From Bathymodiolus brooksi (lineage: Eukaryota > Mollusca > Bivalvia > Mytilida > Modiolidae), in the NCBI GenBank assembly GCA_963680875.1, contig OY804588.1, positions 79,508,829 through 79,572,828 on the forward strand: a stretch of DNA of 64,000 nucleotides, in the 5' to 3' direction. Shown here in pieces: positions 38,419-51,400 of this stretch (positions are counted from its first letter, which is position 1; each line of letters opens with the position of its first letter). The notes below the pieces were generated by a model, which was given only the letters and a program-made list of their open reading frames with translations, was not told the origin of the DNA and ran no database searches. A program made the position numbers and the translations under genes.

Positions 38419-41400
38419 AGATAAAAAGACTGGAAATCTCAAGATAAAAAGACTGGAAACCTCAAGATAAAAAGACTGGAAATCTCAAGATAAAAAGACT
38501 GGAAACCTCAAGATAAAAAGACTGGAAATATCAAGATAAAAATAGTGGAAACCTCAAGATAAAAAGACTGGAAACCTCAAGATAAAAAGACTGGAAATCT
38601 CAAGATAAAAAGACTGGAAATATCAAGATAAAAAGACTGGAAACCTCAAGATAAAAAGACTGGAAACCTCAAGATAAAAAGACTGGAAATCTCAAGATAA
38701 AAAGACTGGAAATATCAAGATAAAAAGACTGGAAACGTCAAGATAAAAATAGTGGAAACCTCAAGATAAAAAGACTGGAAATATCAAGATAAAAAGACTG
38801 GAAATATCAAGATAAAAATAATGGAAACCTCAAGATAAAAAGACTGGAAATATCAAGATAAAAAGACTGGAAACCTCAAGATAAAAAGACTGGAAATCTC
38901 AAGATGAAAAGACTGGAAACCTCAAGATAAAAAGACTGGAAACCACAAGATGAAAATAGTGGAAACCTCAAGATAAAAAGACCGGGAATATCAAGATAAA
39001 AAGAATAGAAATATCAAGATAAAAAGAATGGAAACCTCAAGATGAAAAGACTGGAAATCTCAAGATAAAAAGACTGGAAACCTCAAGATGAAAAGACTGG
39101 AAACTTCAAGATAAAAAGACTGGAAATCTCAAGATAAAAAGACTGGAAATCTCAAGATAAAACGACTGGAAACTTCAAGATAAAAAGACTGGAAATCTAA
39201 AGATAAAAAGACTGGAAATATCAAGATAAAAAGACTGAAAACCTCAAGATAAAAAGACTGGAAACCTCAAGATAAAAAGACTGGAAATATCAAGATAAAA
39301 AGACTGGAAACCTCAAGATAAAAAGACTGGAAACCTCAAGATATAAAGACTGGAAATCTCAAGATAAAAAGACTGGAAACCTCAAGATAAAAAGACTGGA
39401 AATATCTAGATAAAAAGACTGGAAACCTTAAGATAAAAAGACTGGAAATCTCAAGATAAAAAAACTGGAAATATCAAGATAAAAAGACTGGAAATATCAA
39501 GATAAAAAGACTGGAAATATCAAGATAAAAAGACTGGAAACCTCAAGATAAAAAAACTGGAAATATCAAGATAAAAAGACTGGAAACCTCAAGATAAAAA
39601 GACTGGAAATCTGAAGATGAAAAGACTGGAAACCTCAAGATCAAAAGACTGGAAACCTCAAGATAAAAATAGTGGAAACTTCAAGATAAAAAGACTGGAA
39701 ACCTCAAGATAAAAAGTCTGGAAACCTCAAGATAAAAAGACTGGAAACCTCAAGATATAAAGACTGGAAACCTCAAGATAAAAAATTGGAAACCTCAAGA
39801 TAAAAAGACTGGAAACCTCAAGATAAAAAGATTGGAAACCTCAAGATAAAAAGACTGGAAACCTCAATATAAAAAGACTGGAAACCTCAAGATAAAAATA
39901 GTGGAAACCTCAAGATAAAAAGACTGGAAACCTCAAGATAAAAAGAATGGAAACCTCAGGATAAAAAGACTGGGAACCTCAAAAGAAGAAGACTGGAAAC
40001 TTCAAGATATAAAGACTGGAAACCTCAAGATAAAAATGTGGAAACCTCAAGATAAAAAGACTGGAAACCTCCAGATAAGAATAGTGGAAACCGCAAGATA
40101 AAAAGACTGAAAACATCAAGATAAAAAGACTGGAAACCTCAAGATAAAATTGTGGAAACCTCAAGATAAAAAGACTGGAAACCTCAAGATAAAAATGTGG
40201 AAACCTCAAGATAAAAAGACTGGAAACCTCAAGATAAGAATAGTGGAAACCGCAAGATAAAAAGACTGAAAACATCAAGATAAAAAGACTGGAAACCTCA
40301 AGATAAAATTGTGGAAACCTCAAGATAAAAAGATTGGAAACCTCAAGATAAGAATAGTGGAAACCGCAAGATAAAAAGACTGAAAACATCAAGATAAAAA
40401 GACTGGAAACCTCAAGATAAAAAGACTGGAAACCTCAAGATAAAAAGACTGGAAACCTCAAGATAAAAAGACTGGAAATCTCAAGATAAAAAGACTGGAA
40501 ACCTCAAGATAAAAAGACTGGAAACCTCAAGATAAAAAGACTGGAAACCTCAAGATGAAAAGACTGGAACTCTCAAGATAAAAAGACTGGAAACCTCAAG
40601 ATAAAAAGAATGGAAACCTCAAGATAAAAAGACTGGAAATCTCAAGATAAAAAGACTGGAAATCTCAAGATAAAACAACTGGAAACTTCAAGATAAAAAG
40701 ACTGGAAATCTAAAGATAAAAAGACTGGAAATATCAAGATAAAAAGACTGGAAACCTCAAGATAAAAATACTGGAAACCTCAAGATAAAAAGACTGGAAA
40801 TATCAAGATAAAAAGACTGGAAACCTCAAGATAAAAAGACTGGAAACCTCAAGATATAAAGACTGGAAATCTCAAGATAAAAAGAATGGAAACCTCAAGA
40901 TAAAAAGACTGGAAATATCTAGATAAAAAGACTGGAAACCTTAAGATAAAAAGACTGGAAATCTCAAGATAAAAAGACTGGAAATATCAAGATAAAAAGA
41001 CTAGAAACCTCAAGATAAAAAGATTGGAAACCTCAAGATAAAAAGACTGGAAATCTCAAGATAAAAAGACTGGAAATATCAAGATAAAAAGACCGGAAAC
41101 CTCAAGATAAAAATAGTGGAAACCTCAAGATGAAAAGACTGGAAATATCAAGATAAAAAGACTGGAAATATCAAGATAAAAAGACTGGAAACCTCAAGAT
41201 AAAAAAACTGGAAATATCAAGATAAAAAGACTGGAAACCTCAAGATAAAAAGACTGGAAACCTCAAGATAAAAATAGTGGAAACCTCAAGATAAAAAGAC
41301 TGGAAACCTCAAGATAAAAAGTCTGGAAACCTCAAGATAAAAAGACTGGAAACCTCAAGATATAAAGACTGGAAACCTCAAGATAAAAAATTGGAAACCT

Positions 41401-44400
41401 CAAGATAAAAAGACTGGAAACCTCAAGATATAAAGATTGGAAACCTCAAGATAAAAAGACTGGAAACCTCAATATAAAAAGACTGGAAACCTCAAGATAA
41501 AAATAGTGGAAACCTCAAGATAAAAAGACTGGAAACCTCAAGATAAAAAGAATGGAAACCTCAGGAGAAAAAGACTGGGAACCTCAAGAGAAGAAGACTG
41601 TAAACCTCAAGATATAAAGACTGGAAACCTCAAGATAAAAATGTGGAAACCTCAAGATAAAAAGACTGGAAACCTCAAGATAAGAATAGTGGAAACCGCA
41701 AGATAAAAAGACTGAAAACATCAAGATATAAAGACTGGAAACCTCAAGATAAAATTGTGGAAACCTCAAGATAAAAAGACTGGAAACCTCAAGATAAAAA
41801 GACTGGAAACCTCAAGATAAAAAGACTGGAAACCTCAAGATAAGAATAGTGGAAACCGCAAGATAAAAAGACTGAAAACATCAAGATAAAAAGACTGGAA
41901 ACCTCAAGATAAAATTGTGGAAACCTCAAGATAAAAAGACTGGAAACCTCAAGATAAGAATAGTGGAAAGCGCAAGATAAAAAGACTGAAAACATCAAGA
42001 TAAAAAGACTGGAAACCTCAAGATAAAAAGACTGGAAACCTCAAGATAAAAAGACTGGAAACCTCAAGATAAAAAGACTGGAAATCTCAAGATAAAAAAA
42101 CTGGAAATTTCAAGATAAAACGACTGGAAACTTCAAGATAAAAAGACTGGAAATCTCAAGATAAAAAGACTGGAATTATCAAGATAAAAAGACTGGAAAC
42201 CTCAAGATAAAAAGACTGTAAACCTCAAGATAAAAAGACTGGAAATATCAAGATAAAAAGACTGGAAACCTCAAGATAAAAAGACTGGAAACCTCAATAT
42301 AAAAAGACTGGAATCCTCAAGATAAAAAGACTGGAAACCTCAAGATAAAAAGACTGAAAATATCAAGATAAAAAGACTTGAAACCTCAAGATAAAAAGAC
42401 TGGAAACTTCAAGATAAAAAGACTGGAAATCTCAAGATAAAAAGACTGGAAATATCAAGATAAAAAGACTGGAAACCTCAAGATAAAAAGACTGGAAACC
42501 TCAAGATAAAAAGACTGGAAATCTCAAGATAAAAAGACTGGAAACCTCAAGATAAAAATAGTGGAAACCTCAAGATAAAAAGACTGGAAATATCAAGATA
42601 AAAAGACTGGAAATATCAAGATAAAAAGAATGGAAACCTCAAGATAAAAAGACTGGAAATCTCAAGATAAAAAGACTGAAAACCTCAATATAAAAAGACT
42701 GGAAACCTCAAGATAAAAAGACTGGAAATCTCAAGATAAAAAGACTGGAAATCTCAAGATAAAAAGACTGGAAATATCAAGATAAAAAGACTGGAAACCT
42801 CAAGATCAAAATAAAAAGACTGGAAACCTCAAGATAAAAAGACTGGAAACCTCAAGATAAAAAGACTGGAAATCTCAAGATAAAAAGACTGGAAACCTCA
42901 AGATAAAAAGACTGGAAATATCAAGATAAAAAGACTGGAAACCTCAAGATAAAAAGACTGGAAACCTCAAGATAAAAAGACTTGAAATCTCAAGATAAAA
43001 AGACTGGAAATATCAAGATAAAAAGACTGGAAACCTCAAAATAAAAAGACTGGAAACCTCAAGATAAAAAGACTGGAAATCTCAAGATAAAAAGACTGGA
43101 AATATCAAGATAAAAAGACTGGAAACGTCAAGATAAAAATAGTGGAAACCTCAAGATAAAAAGACTGGAAATATCAAAATAAAAAGACTGGAAATATCAA
43201 GATAAAAAGAATGGAAACCTCAAGATAAAAAGACTGGAAATATCAAGATAAAAAGACTGGAAACCTCAAGATAAAAAGACTGGAAATCTCAAGATGAAAA
43301 GAGTGGAAACCTCAAGATAAAAAGACTGGAAACCTCAAGATGAAAATAGTGGAAACCTCAAGATAAAAAGACTGGAAATATCAAGATAAAAAGAATGGAA
43401 ACCTCAAGATTTAAAAACTGGAAACCTCAATATAAAAAGACTGGAAATATCAAGATAAAAAGACTGGAAACCTCAAGATCAAGATAAAAAGACTGGAAAT
43501 CTCAAGATAAAAAGACTGGAAACCTCAAGATAAAAAGACTGGAAATCTCAAGATAAAAAGACTGGAAACCTCAAGATAAAAAGACTGGAAATATCAAGAT
43601 AAAAATAGTGGAAACCTCAAGATAAAAAGACTGGAAACCTCAAGATAAAAAGACTGGAAATCTCAAGATAAAAAGACTGGAAATATCAAGATAAAAAGAC
43701 TGGAAACCTCAAGATAAAAAGACTGGAAACCTCAAGATAAAAAGACTGGAAATCTCAAGATAAAAAGACTGGAAATATCAAGATAAAAAGACTGGAAACG
43801 TCAAGATAAAAATAGTGGAAACCTCAAGATAAAAAGACTGGAAATATCAAGATAAAAAGACTGGAAATATCAAGATAAAAATAATGGAAACCTCAAGATA
43901 AAAAGACTGGAAATATCAAGATAAAAAGACTGGAAACCTCAAGATAAAAAGACTGGAAATCTCAAGATGAAAAGACTGGAAACCTCAAGATAAAAAGACT
44001 GGAAACCACAAGATGAAAATAGTGGAAACCTCAAGATAAAAAGACCGGGAATATCAAGATAAAAAGAATAGAAATATCAAGATAAAAAGAATGGAAACCT
44101 CAAGATGAAAAGACTGGAAATCTCAAGATAAAAAGACTGGAAACCTCAAGATGAAAAGACTGGAAACTTCAAGATAAAAAGACTGGAAATCTCAAGATAA
44201 AAAGACTGGAAATCTCAAGATAAAACGACTGGAAACTTCAAGATAAAAAGACTGGAAATCTAAAGATAAAAAGACTGGAAATATCAAGATAAAAAGACTG
44301 AAAACCTCAAGATAAAAAGACTGGAAACCTCAAGATAAAAAGACTGGAAATATCAAGATAAAAAGACTGGAAACCTCAAGATAAAAAGACTGGAAACCTC

Positions 44401-47400
44401 AAGATATAAAGACTGGAAATCTCAAGATAAAAAGACTGGAAACCTCAAGATAAAAAGACTGGAAATATCTAGATAAAAAGACTGGAAACCTTAAGATAAA
44501 AAGACTGGAAATCTCAAGATAAAAAAACTGGAAATATCAAGATAAAAAGACTGGAAATATCAAGATAAAAAGACTGGAAATATCAAGATAAAAAGACTGG
44601 AAACCTCAAGATAAAAAAACTGGAAATATCAAGATAAAAAGACTGGAAACCTCAAGATAAAAAGACTGGAAATCTGAAGATGAAAAGACTGGAAACCTCA
44701 AGATCAAAAGACTGGAAACCTCAAGATAAAAATAGTGGAAACTTCAAGATAAAAAGACTGGAAACCTCAAGATAAAAAGTCTGGAAACCTCAAGATAAAA
44801 AGACTGGAAACCTCAAGATATAAAGACTGGAAACCTCAAGATAAAAAATTGGAAACCTCAAGATAAAAAGACTGGAAACCTCAAGATAAAAAGATTGGAA
44901 ACCTCAAGATAAAAAGACTGGAAACCTCAATATAAAAAGACTGGAAACCTCAAGATAAAAATAGTGGAAACCTCAAGATAAAAAGACTGGAAACCTCAAG
45001 ATAAAAAGAATGGAAACCTCAGGATAAAAAGACTGGGAACCTCAAAAGAAGAAGACTGGAAACTTCAAGATATAAAGACTGGAAACCTCAAGATAAAAAT
45101 GTGGAAACCTCAAGATAAAAAGACTGGAAACCTCAAGATAAGAATAGTGGAAACCGCAAGATAAAAAGACTGAAAACATCAAGATAAAAAGACTGGAAAC
45201 CTCAAGATAAAATTGTGGAAACCTCAAGATAAAAAGACTGGAAACCTCAAGATAAAAATGTGGAAACCTCAAGATAAAAAGACTGGAAACCTCAAGATAA
45301 GAATAGTGGAAACCGCAAGATAAAAAGACTGAAAACATCAAGATAAAAAGACTGGAAACCTCAAGATAAAATTGTGGAAACCTCAAGATAAAAAGATTGG
45401 AAACCTCAAGATAAGAATAGTGGAAACCGCAAGATAAAAAGACTGAAAACATCAAGATAAAAAGACTGGAAACCTCAAGATAAAAAGACTGGAAACCTCA
45501 AGATAAAAAGACTGGAAACCTCAAGATAAAAAGACTGGAAATCTCAAGATAAAAAGACTGGAAACCTCAAGATAAAAAGACTGGAAACCTCAAGATAAAA
45601 AGACTGGAAACCTCAAGATGAAAAGACTGGAACTCTCAAGATAAAAAGACTGGAAACCTCAAGATAAAAAGAATGGAAACCTCAAGATAAAAAGACTGGA
45701 AATCTCAAGATAAAAAGACTGGAAATCTCAAGATAAAACAACTGGAAACTTCAAGATAAAAAGACTGGAAATCTAAAGATAAAAAGACTGGAAATATCAA
45801 GATAAAAAGACTGGAAACCTCAAGATAAAAATACTGGAAACCTCAAGATAAAAAGACTGGAAATATCAAGATAAAAAGACTGGAAACCTCAAGATAAAAA
45901 GACTGGAAACCTCAAGATATAAAGACTGGAAATCTCAAGATAAAAAGAATGGAAACCTCAAGATAAAAAGACTGGAAATATCTAGATAAAAAGACTGGAA
46001 ACCTTAAGATAAAAAGACTGGAAATCTCAAGATAAAAAGACTGGAAATATCAAGATAAAAAGACTAGAAACCTCAAGATAAAAAGATTGGAAACCTCAAG
46101 ATAAAAAGACTGGAAATCTCAAGATAAAAAGACTTGAAATATCAAGATAAAAAGACCGGAAACCTCAAGATAAAAATAGTGGAAACCTCAAGATGAAAAG
46201 ACTGGAAATATCAAGATAAAAAGACTGGAAATATCAAGATAAAAAGACTGGAAACCTCAAGATAAAAAAACTGGAAATATCAAGATAAAAAGACTGGAAA
46301 CCTCAAGATAAAAAGACTGGAAACCTCAAGATAAAAATAGTGGAAACCTCAAGATAAAAAGACTGGAAACCTCAAGATAAAAAGTCTGGAAACCTCAAGA
46401 TAAAAAGACTGGAAACCTCAAGATATAAAGACTGGAAACCTCAAGATAAAAAATTGGAAACCTCAAGATAAAAAGACTGGAAACCTCAAGATATAAAGAT
46501 TGGAAACCTCAAGATAAAAAGACTGGAAACCTCAATATAAAAAGACTGGAAACCTCAAGATAAAAATAGTGGAAACCTCAAGATAAAAAGACTGGAAACC
46601 TCAAGATAAAAAGAATGGAAACCTCAGGAGAAAAAGACTGGGAACCTCAAGAGAAGAAGACTGTAAACCTCAAGATATAAAGACTGGAAACCTCAAGATA
46701 AAAATGTGGAAACCTCAAGATAAAAAGACTGGAAACCTCAAGATAAGAATAGTGGAAACCGCAAGATAAAAAGACTGAAAACATCAAGATATAAAGACTG
46801 GAAACCTCAAGATAAAATTGTGGAAACCTCAAGATAAAAAGACTGGAAACCTCAAGATAAAAAGACTGGAAACCTCAAGATAAAAAGACTGGAAACCTCA
46901 AGATAAGAATAGTGGAAACCGCAAGATAAAAAGACTGAAAACATCAAGATAAAAAGACTGGAAACCTCAAGATAAAATTGTGGAAACCTCAAGATAAAAA
47001 GACTGGAAACCTCAAGATAAGAATAGTGGAAAGCGCAAGATAAAAAGACTGAAAACATCAAGATAAAAAGACTGGAAACCTCAAGATAAAAAGACTGGAA
47101 ACCTCAAGATAAAAAGACTGGAAACCTCAAGATAAAAAGACTGGAAATCTCAAGATAAAAAAACTGGAAATTTCAAGATAAAACGACTGGAAACTTCAAG
47201 ATAAAAAGACTGGAAATCTCAAGATAAAAAGACTGGAATTATCAAGATAAAAAGACTGGAAACCTCAAGATAAAAAGACTGTAAACCTCAAGATAAAAAG
47301 ACTGGAAATATCAAGATAAAAAGACTGGAAACCTCAAGATAAAAAGACTGGAAACCTCAATATAAAAAGACTGGAATCCTCAAGATAAAAAGACTGGAAA

Positions 47401-48345
47401 CCTCAAGATAAAAAGACTGAAAATATCAAGATAAAAAGACTTGAAACCTCAAGATAAAAAGACTGGAAACTTCAAGATAAAAAGACTGGAAATCTCAAGA
47501 TAAAAAGACTGGAAATATCAAGATAAAAAGACTGGAAACCTCAAGATAAAAAGACTGGAAACCTCAAGATAAAAAGACTGGAAATCTCAAGATAAAAAGA
47601 CTGGAAACCTCAAGATAAAAATAGTGGAAACCTCAAGATAAAAAGACTGGAAATATCAAGATAAAAAGACTGGAAATATCAAGATAAAAAGAATGGAAAC
47701 CTCAAGATAAAAAGACTGGAAATCTCAAGATAAAAAGACTGAAAACCTCAATATAAAAAGACTGGAAACCTCAAGATAAAAAGACTGGAAATCTCAAGAT
47801 AAAAAGACTGGAAATCTCAAGATAAAAAGACTGGAAATATCAAGATAAAAAGACTGGAAACCTCAAGATCAAAATAAAAAGACTGGAAACCTCAAGATAA
47901 AAAGACTGGAAACCTCAAGATAAAAAGACTGGAAATCTCAAGATAAAAAGACTGGAAACCTCAAGATAAAAAGACTGGAAATATCAAGATAAAAAGACTG
48001 GAAACCTCAAGATAAAAAGACTGGAAACCTCAAGATAAAAAGACTGGAAATCTCAAGATAAAAAGACTGGAAATATCAAGATAAAAAGACTGGAAACGTC
48101 AAGATAAAAATAGTGGAAACCTCAAGATAAAAAGACTGGAAATATCAAAATAAAAAGACTGGAAATATCAAGATAAAAAGAATGGAAACCTCAAGATAAA
48201 AAGACTGGAAATATCAAGATAAAAAGACTGGAAACCTCAAGATAAAAAGACTGGAAATCTCAAGATGAAAAGAGTGGAAACCTCAAGATAAAAAGACTGG
48301 AAACCTCAAGATGAAAATAGTGGAAACCTCAAGATAAAAAGACTG
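38375..48345 (+). repeat. About 5-kb tandem duplication (offset 5063 bp) in the 23-bp array
   Basis: About 38375-43375 recurs at about 43438-48345. Markers at exactly 5063 bp include AAATCTAAAGAT (39196/44259 and 40709/45772), CTCAAGATCAAG (38409/43472), and three minus-strand open frames (39979/45042, 41584/46647 and 41789/46852) that encode identical residues in both copies. Differences are few: scattered single substitutions, and four units (92 bp) near 43030-43120 missing from the second copy. A junction of about 60 bp separates the copies. Confidence 0.9.
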
Positions 48346-48414
48346 GAAACCTCAAGATAAAAAGTCTGGAAACCTCAAGATAAAAAGACTGGAAACCTCA
48401 AGATATAAAGACTG

Positions 48415-51400
48415 GAAACCTCAAGATAAAAAGACTGGAAACCTCAAGATAAAAAGACTGGAAACCTCAATATAAAAAGACTGGAAATCTCAAGATAAAA
48501 ATAGTGGAAACCTCAAGATAAAAAGACTGGAAACCTCAAGATAAAAAGATTGGAAACCTCAAGATAAAAAGACTGGGAACCTCAAGATAAAAAGACTGGA
48601 AACCTCAAGATATAAAGACTGGAAACCTCAAGATTTAAAAACTGGAAACCTCAATAAAAAAATAATGGAAACCTCAAGATAAAAAGACTGGAAACCTCAA
48701 GATAAAAATGTGGAAACCTCAAGATAAAAAGACTGGAAACCTCAAGTTAAAAATAGTGGAAACCGCAAGATAAAAAGACTGGAAACCTCAAGATATAAAG
48801 ACTGGAAACCTCAAGATAAAAAAATTGGAAACCTCAAGATAAAAAGACTGGAAACCTCAAGATAAAAGTAGTGGAAACCTCAAGATAAAAAGACTGGAAA
48901 TCTCAAGATAAAAAGACTGGAAACCTCAAGATTAAAAGACTGGAAACCTCAAGATAAAAAGACTGGAAACCTCAAGATAAAAAGACTGGAAACTTCAAGA
49001 TGAAAATAGTGGAAACCTCAAGATAAAAAGACTGGAAACCTCAAGATTAAAAGAGTGGAAACCGCAAGATAAAAAGACTGGAAACCTCAAAATAAAAAGA
49101 CTGGAAACCTCAAAATAAAAAAAAATAGAAACTTCAAGATAAAAAGATTGGAAACCTCAAGATAAAAAGACTGGAAACCTCAAGATAAAAAGACTGGAAA
49201 TATCAAGATAAAAAGACTGGAAACCTCAAGATAAAAAGACTGGAAACCTCAAGATAAAAAGACTGGAAATCTCAAGATAAAAAGACTGGAAATATCAAGA
49301 TAAAAAGACTGGAAACCTCAAGATAAAAAGACTGGAAACCTCAAGATAAAAAGACTGGAAATCTCAAGATAAAAAGACTGCAAATATCAAGATAAAAAGA
49401 CTGGAAACCTCAAGATAAAAATAGTGGAAACCTCAAGATAAAAAGACTGGAAATATCAAGATAAAAAGACTGGAAATATCAAGATAAAAAGAATGGAAAC
49501 CTCAAGATTTAAAAACTGGAAACCTCAATATAAAAATAATGGAAACCTCAAGATAAAAAGACTGGAAACCTCAAGATAAAAAGACTGGAAACCTCAAAAT
49601 AAAAAGACTGGAAACCTCAAGTTAAAAATAGTGGAAACTGCAAGATAAAAAGACTGGAAACCTCAAGATATAAAGACTGGAAACCTCAAGATAAAAGTAG
49701 TGGAAACCTCAAGATAAAAAGACTGGAAACCTCAAGATAAAAGTAGTGGAAACCTCAAAATAAAAAGACTGGAAATCTCAAGATAAAAAGACTGGAAACC
49801 TCAAGATTAAAAGACTGGAAACCTCAAGATAAAAAGACTGGAAACCTCAAGATTTAAAAACTGGAAACCTCAATATAAAAATAATGGAAACCTCAAGATA
49901 AAAAGACTGGAAACCTCAAGATAAAAATGTGGAAACCTCAAGATAAAAAGACTGGAAACCTCAAGTTAAAAATAGTGGAAACCGCAAGATAAAAAGACTG
50001 GAAACCTCAAGATATAAAGACTGGAAACCTCAAGATAAAAAAATTGGAAACCTCAAGATAAAAAGACTGGAAACCTCAAGATAAAAAGACTGGAAACCTC
50101 AAGATTAAAAGACTGGAAACCTCAAGATAAAAAGACTGGAAACCTCAAGATAAAAAGACTGGAAACTTCAAGATGAAAATAGTGGAAACCTCAAGATAAA
50201 AAGACTGGAAACCTCAAGATTAAAAGACTGGAAACCTCAAAATAAAAAAAAATAGAAACTTCAAGATAAAAAGATTGGAAACCTCAAGATAAAAAGACTG
50301 GAAACCTCAAGATAAAAAGACTGGAAATATCAAGATAAAAAGACTGGAAACCTCAAGATAAAAAGACTGGAAACCTCAAGATAAAAAGACTGGAAATCTC
50401 AAGATAAAAAGACTGGAAATATCAAGATAAAAAGACTGGAAACCTCAAGATAAAAAGATTGGAAACCTCAAGATAAAAAGACTGGAAATCTCAAGATAAA
50501 AAGACTGGAAATATCAAGATAAAAAGACTGGAAACCTCAAGATAAAAATAGTGGAAACCTCAAGATAAAAAGACTGGAAATATCAAGATAAAAAGACTGG
50601 AAATATCAAGATAAAAAGAATGGAAACCTCAAGATTTAAAAACTGGAAACCTCAATATAAAAATAATGGAAACCTCAAGATAAAAAGACTGGAAACCTCA
50701 AGATAAAAATGTGGAAACCTCAAGATAAAAAGACTGGAAACCTCAAGTTAAAAATAGTGGAAACCGCAAGATAAAAAGACTGGAAACCTCAAGATATAAA
50801 GACTGGAAACCTCAAGATAAAAAAATTGGAAACCTCAAGATAAAAAGACTGGAAACCTCAAGATAAAAGTAGTGGAAACCTCAAGATAAAAAGACTGGAA
50901 ATCTCAAGATAAAAAGACTGGAAACCTCAAGATTAAAAGACTGGAAACCTCAAGATAAAAAGACTGGAAACCTCAAGATAAAAAGACTGGAAACTTCAAG
51001 ATGAAAATAGTGGAAACCTCAAGATAAAAAGACTGGAAACCTCAAGATTAAAAGAGTGGAAACCGCAAGATAAAAAGACTGGAAACCTCAAAATAAAAAG
51101 ACTGGAAACCTCAAAATAAAAAAAAATAGAAACTTCAAGATAAAAAGATTGGAAACCTCAAGATAAAAAGACTGGAAACCTCAAGATAAAAAGACTGGAA
51201 ATATCAAGATAAAAAGACTGGAAACCTCAAGATAAAAAGACTGGAAACCTCAAGATAAAAAGACTGGAAATCTCAAGATAAAAAGACTGGAAATATCAAG
51301 ATAAAAAGACTGGAAACCTCAAGATAAAAAGACTGGAAACCTCAAGATAAAAAGACTGGAAATCTCAAGATAAAAAGACTGGAAATATCAAGATAAAAAG

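Noticed and set aside
39979..40392. 137-codon minus-strand open frame (and its copy at 45042-45455), with shorter ones at 31066, 33179, 41584, 41789, 46647 and 46852, as protein genes
   Set aside because: All lie inside the 23-bp satellite, encode a 7-8 residue-scale hydrophobic repeat, and exist only where 22-bp or variant units remove stops. No start context, intron signal or known domain is visible.
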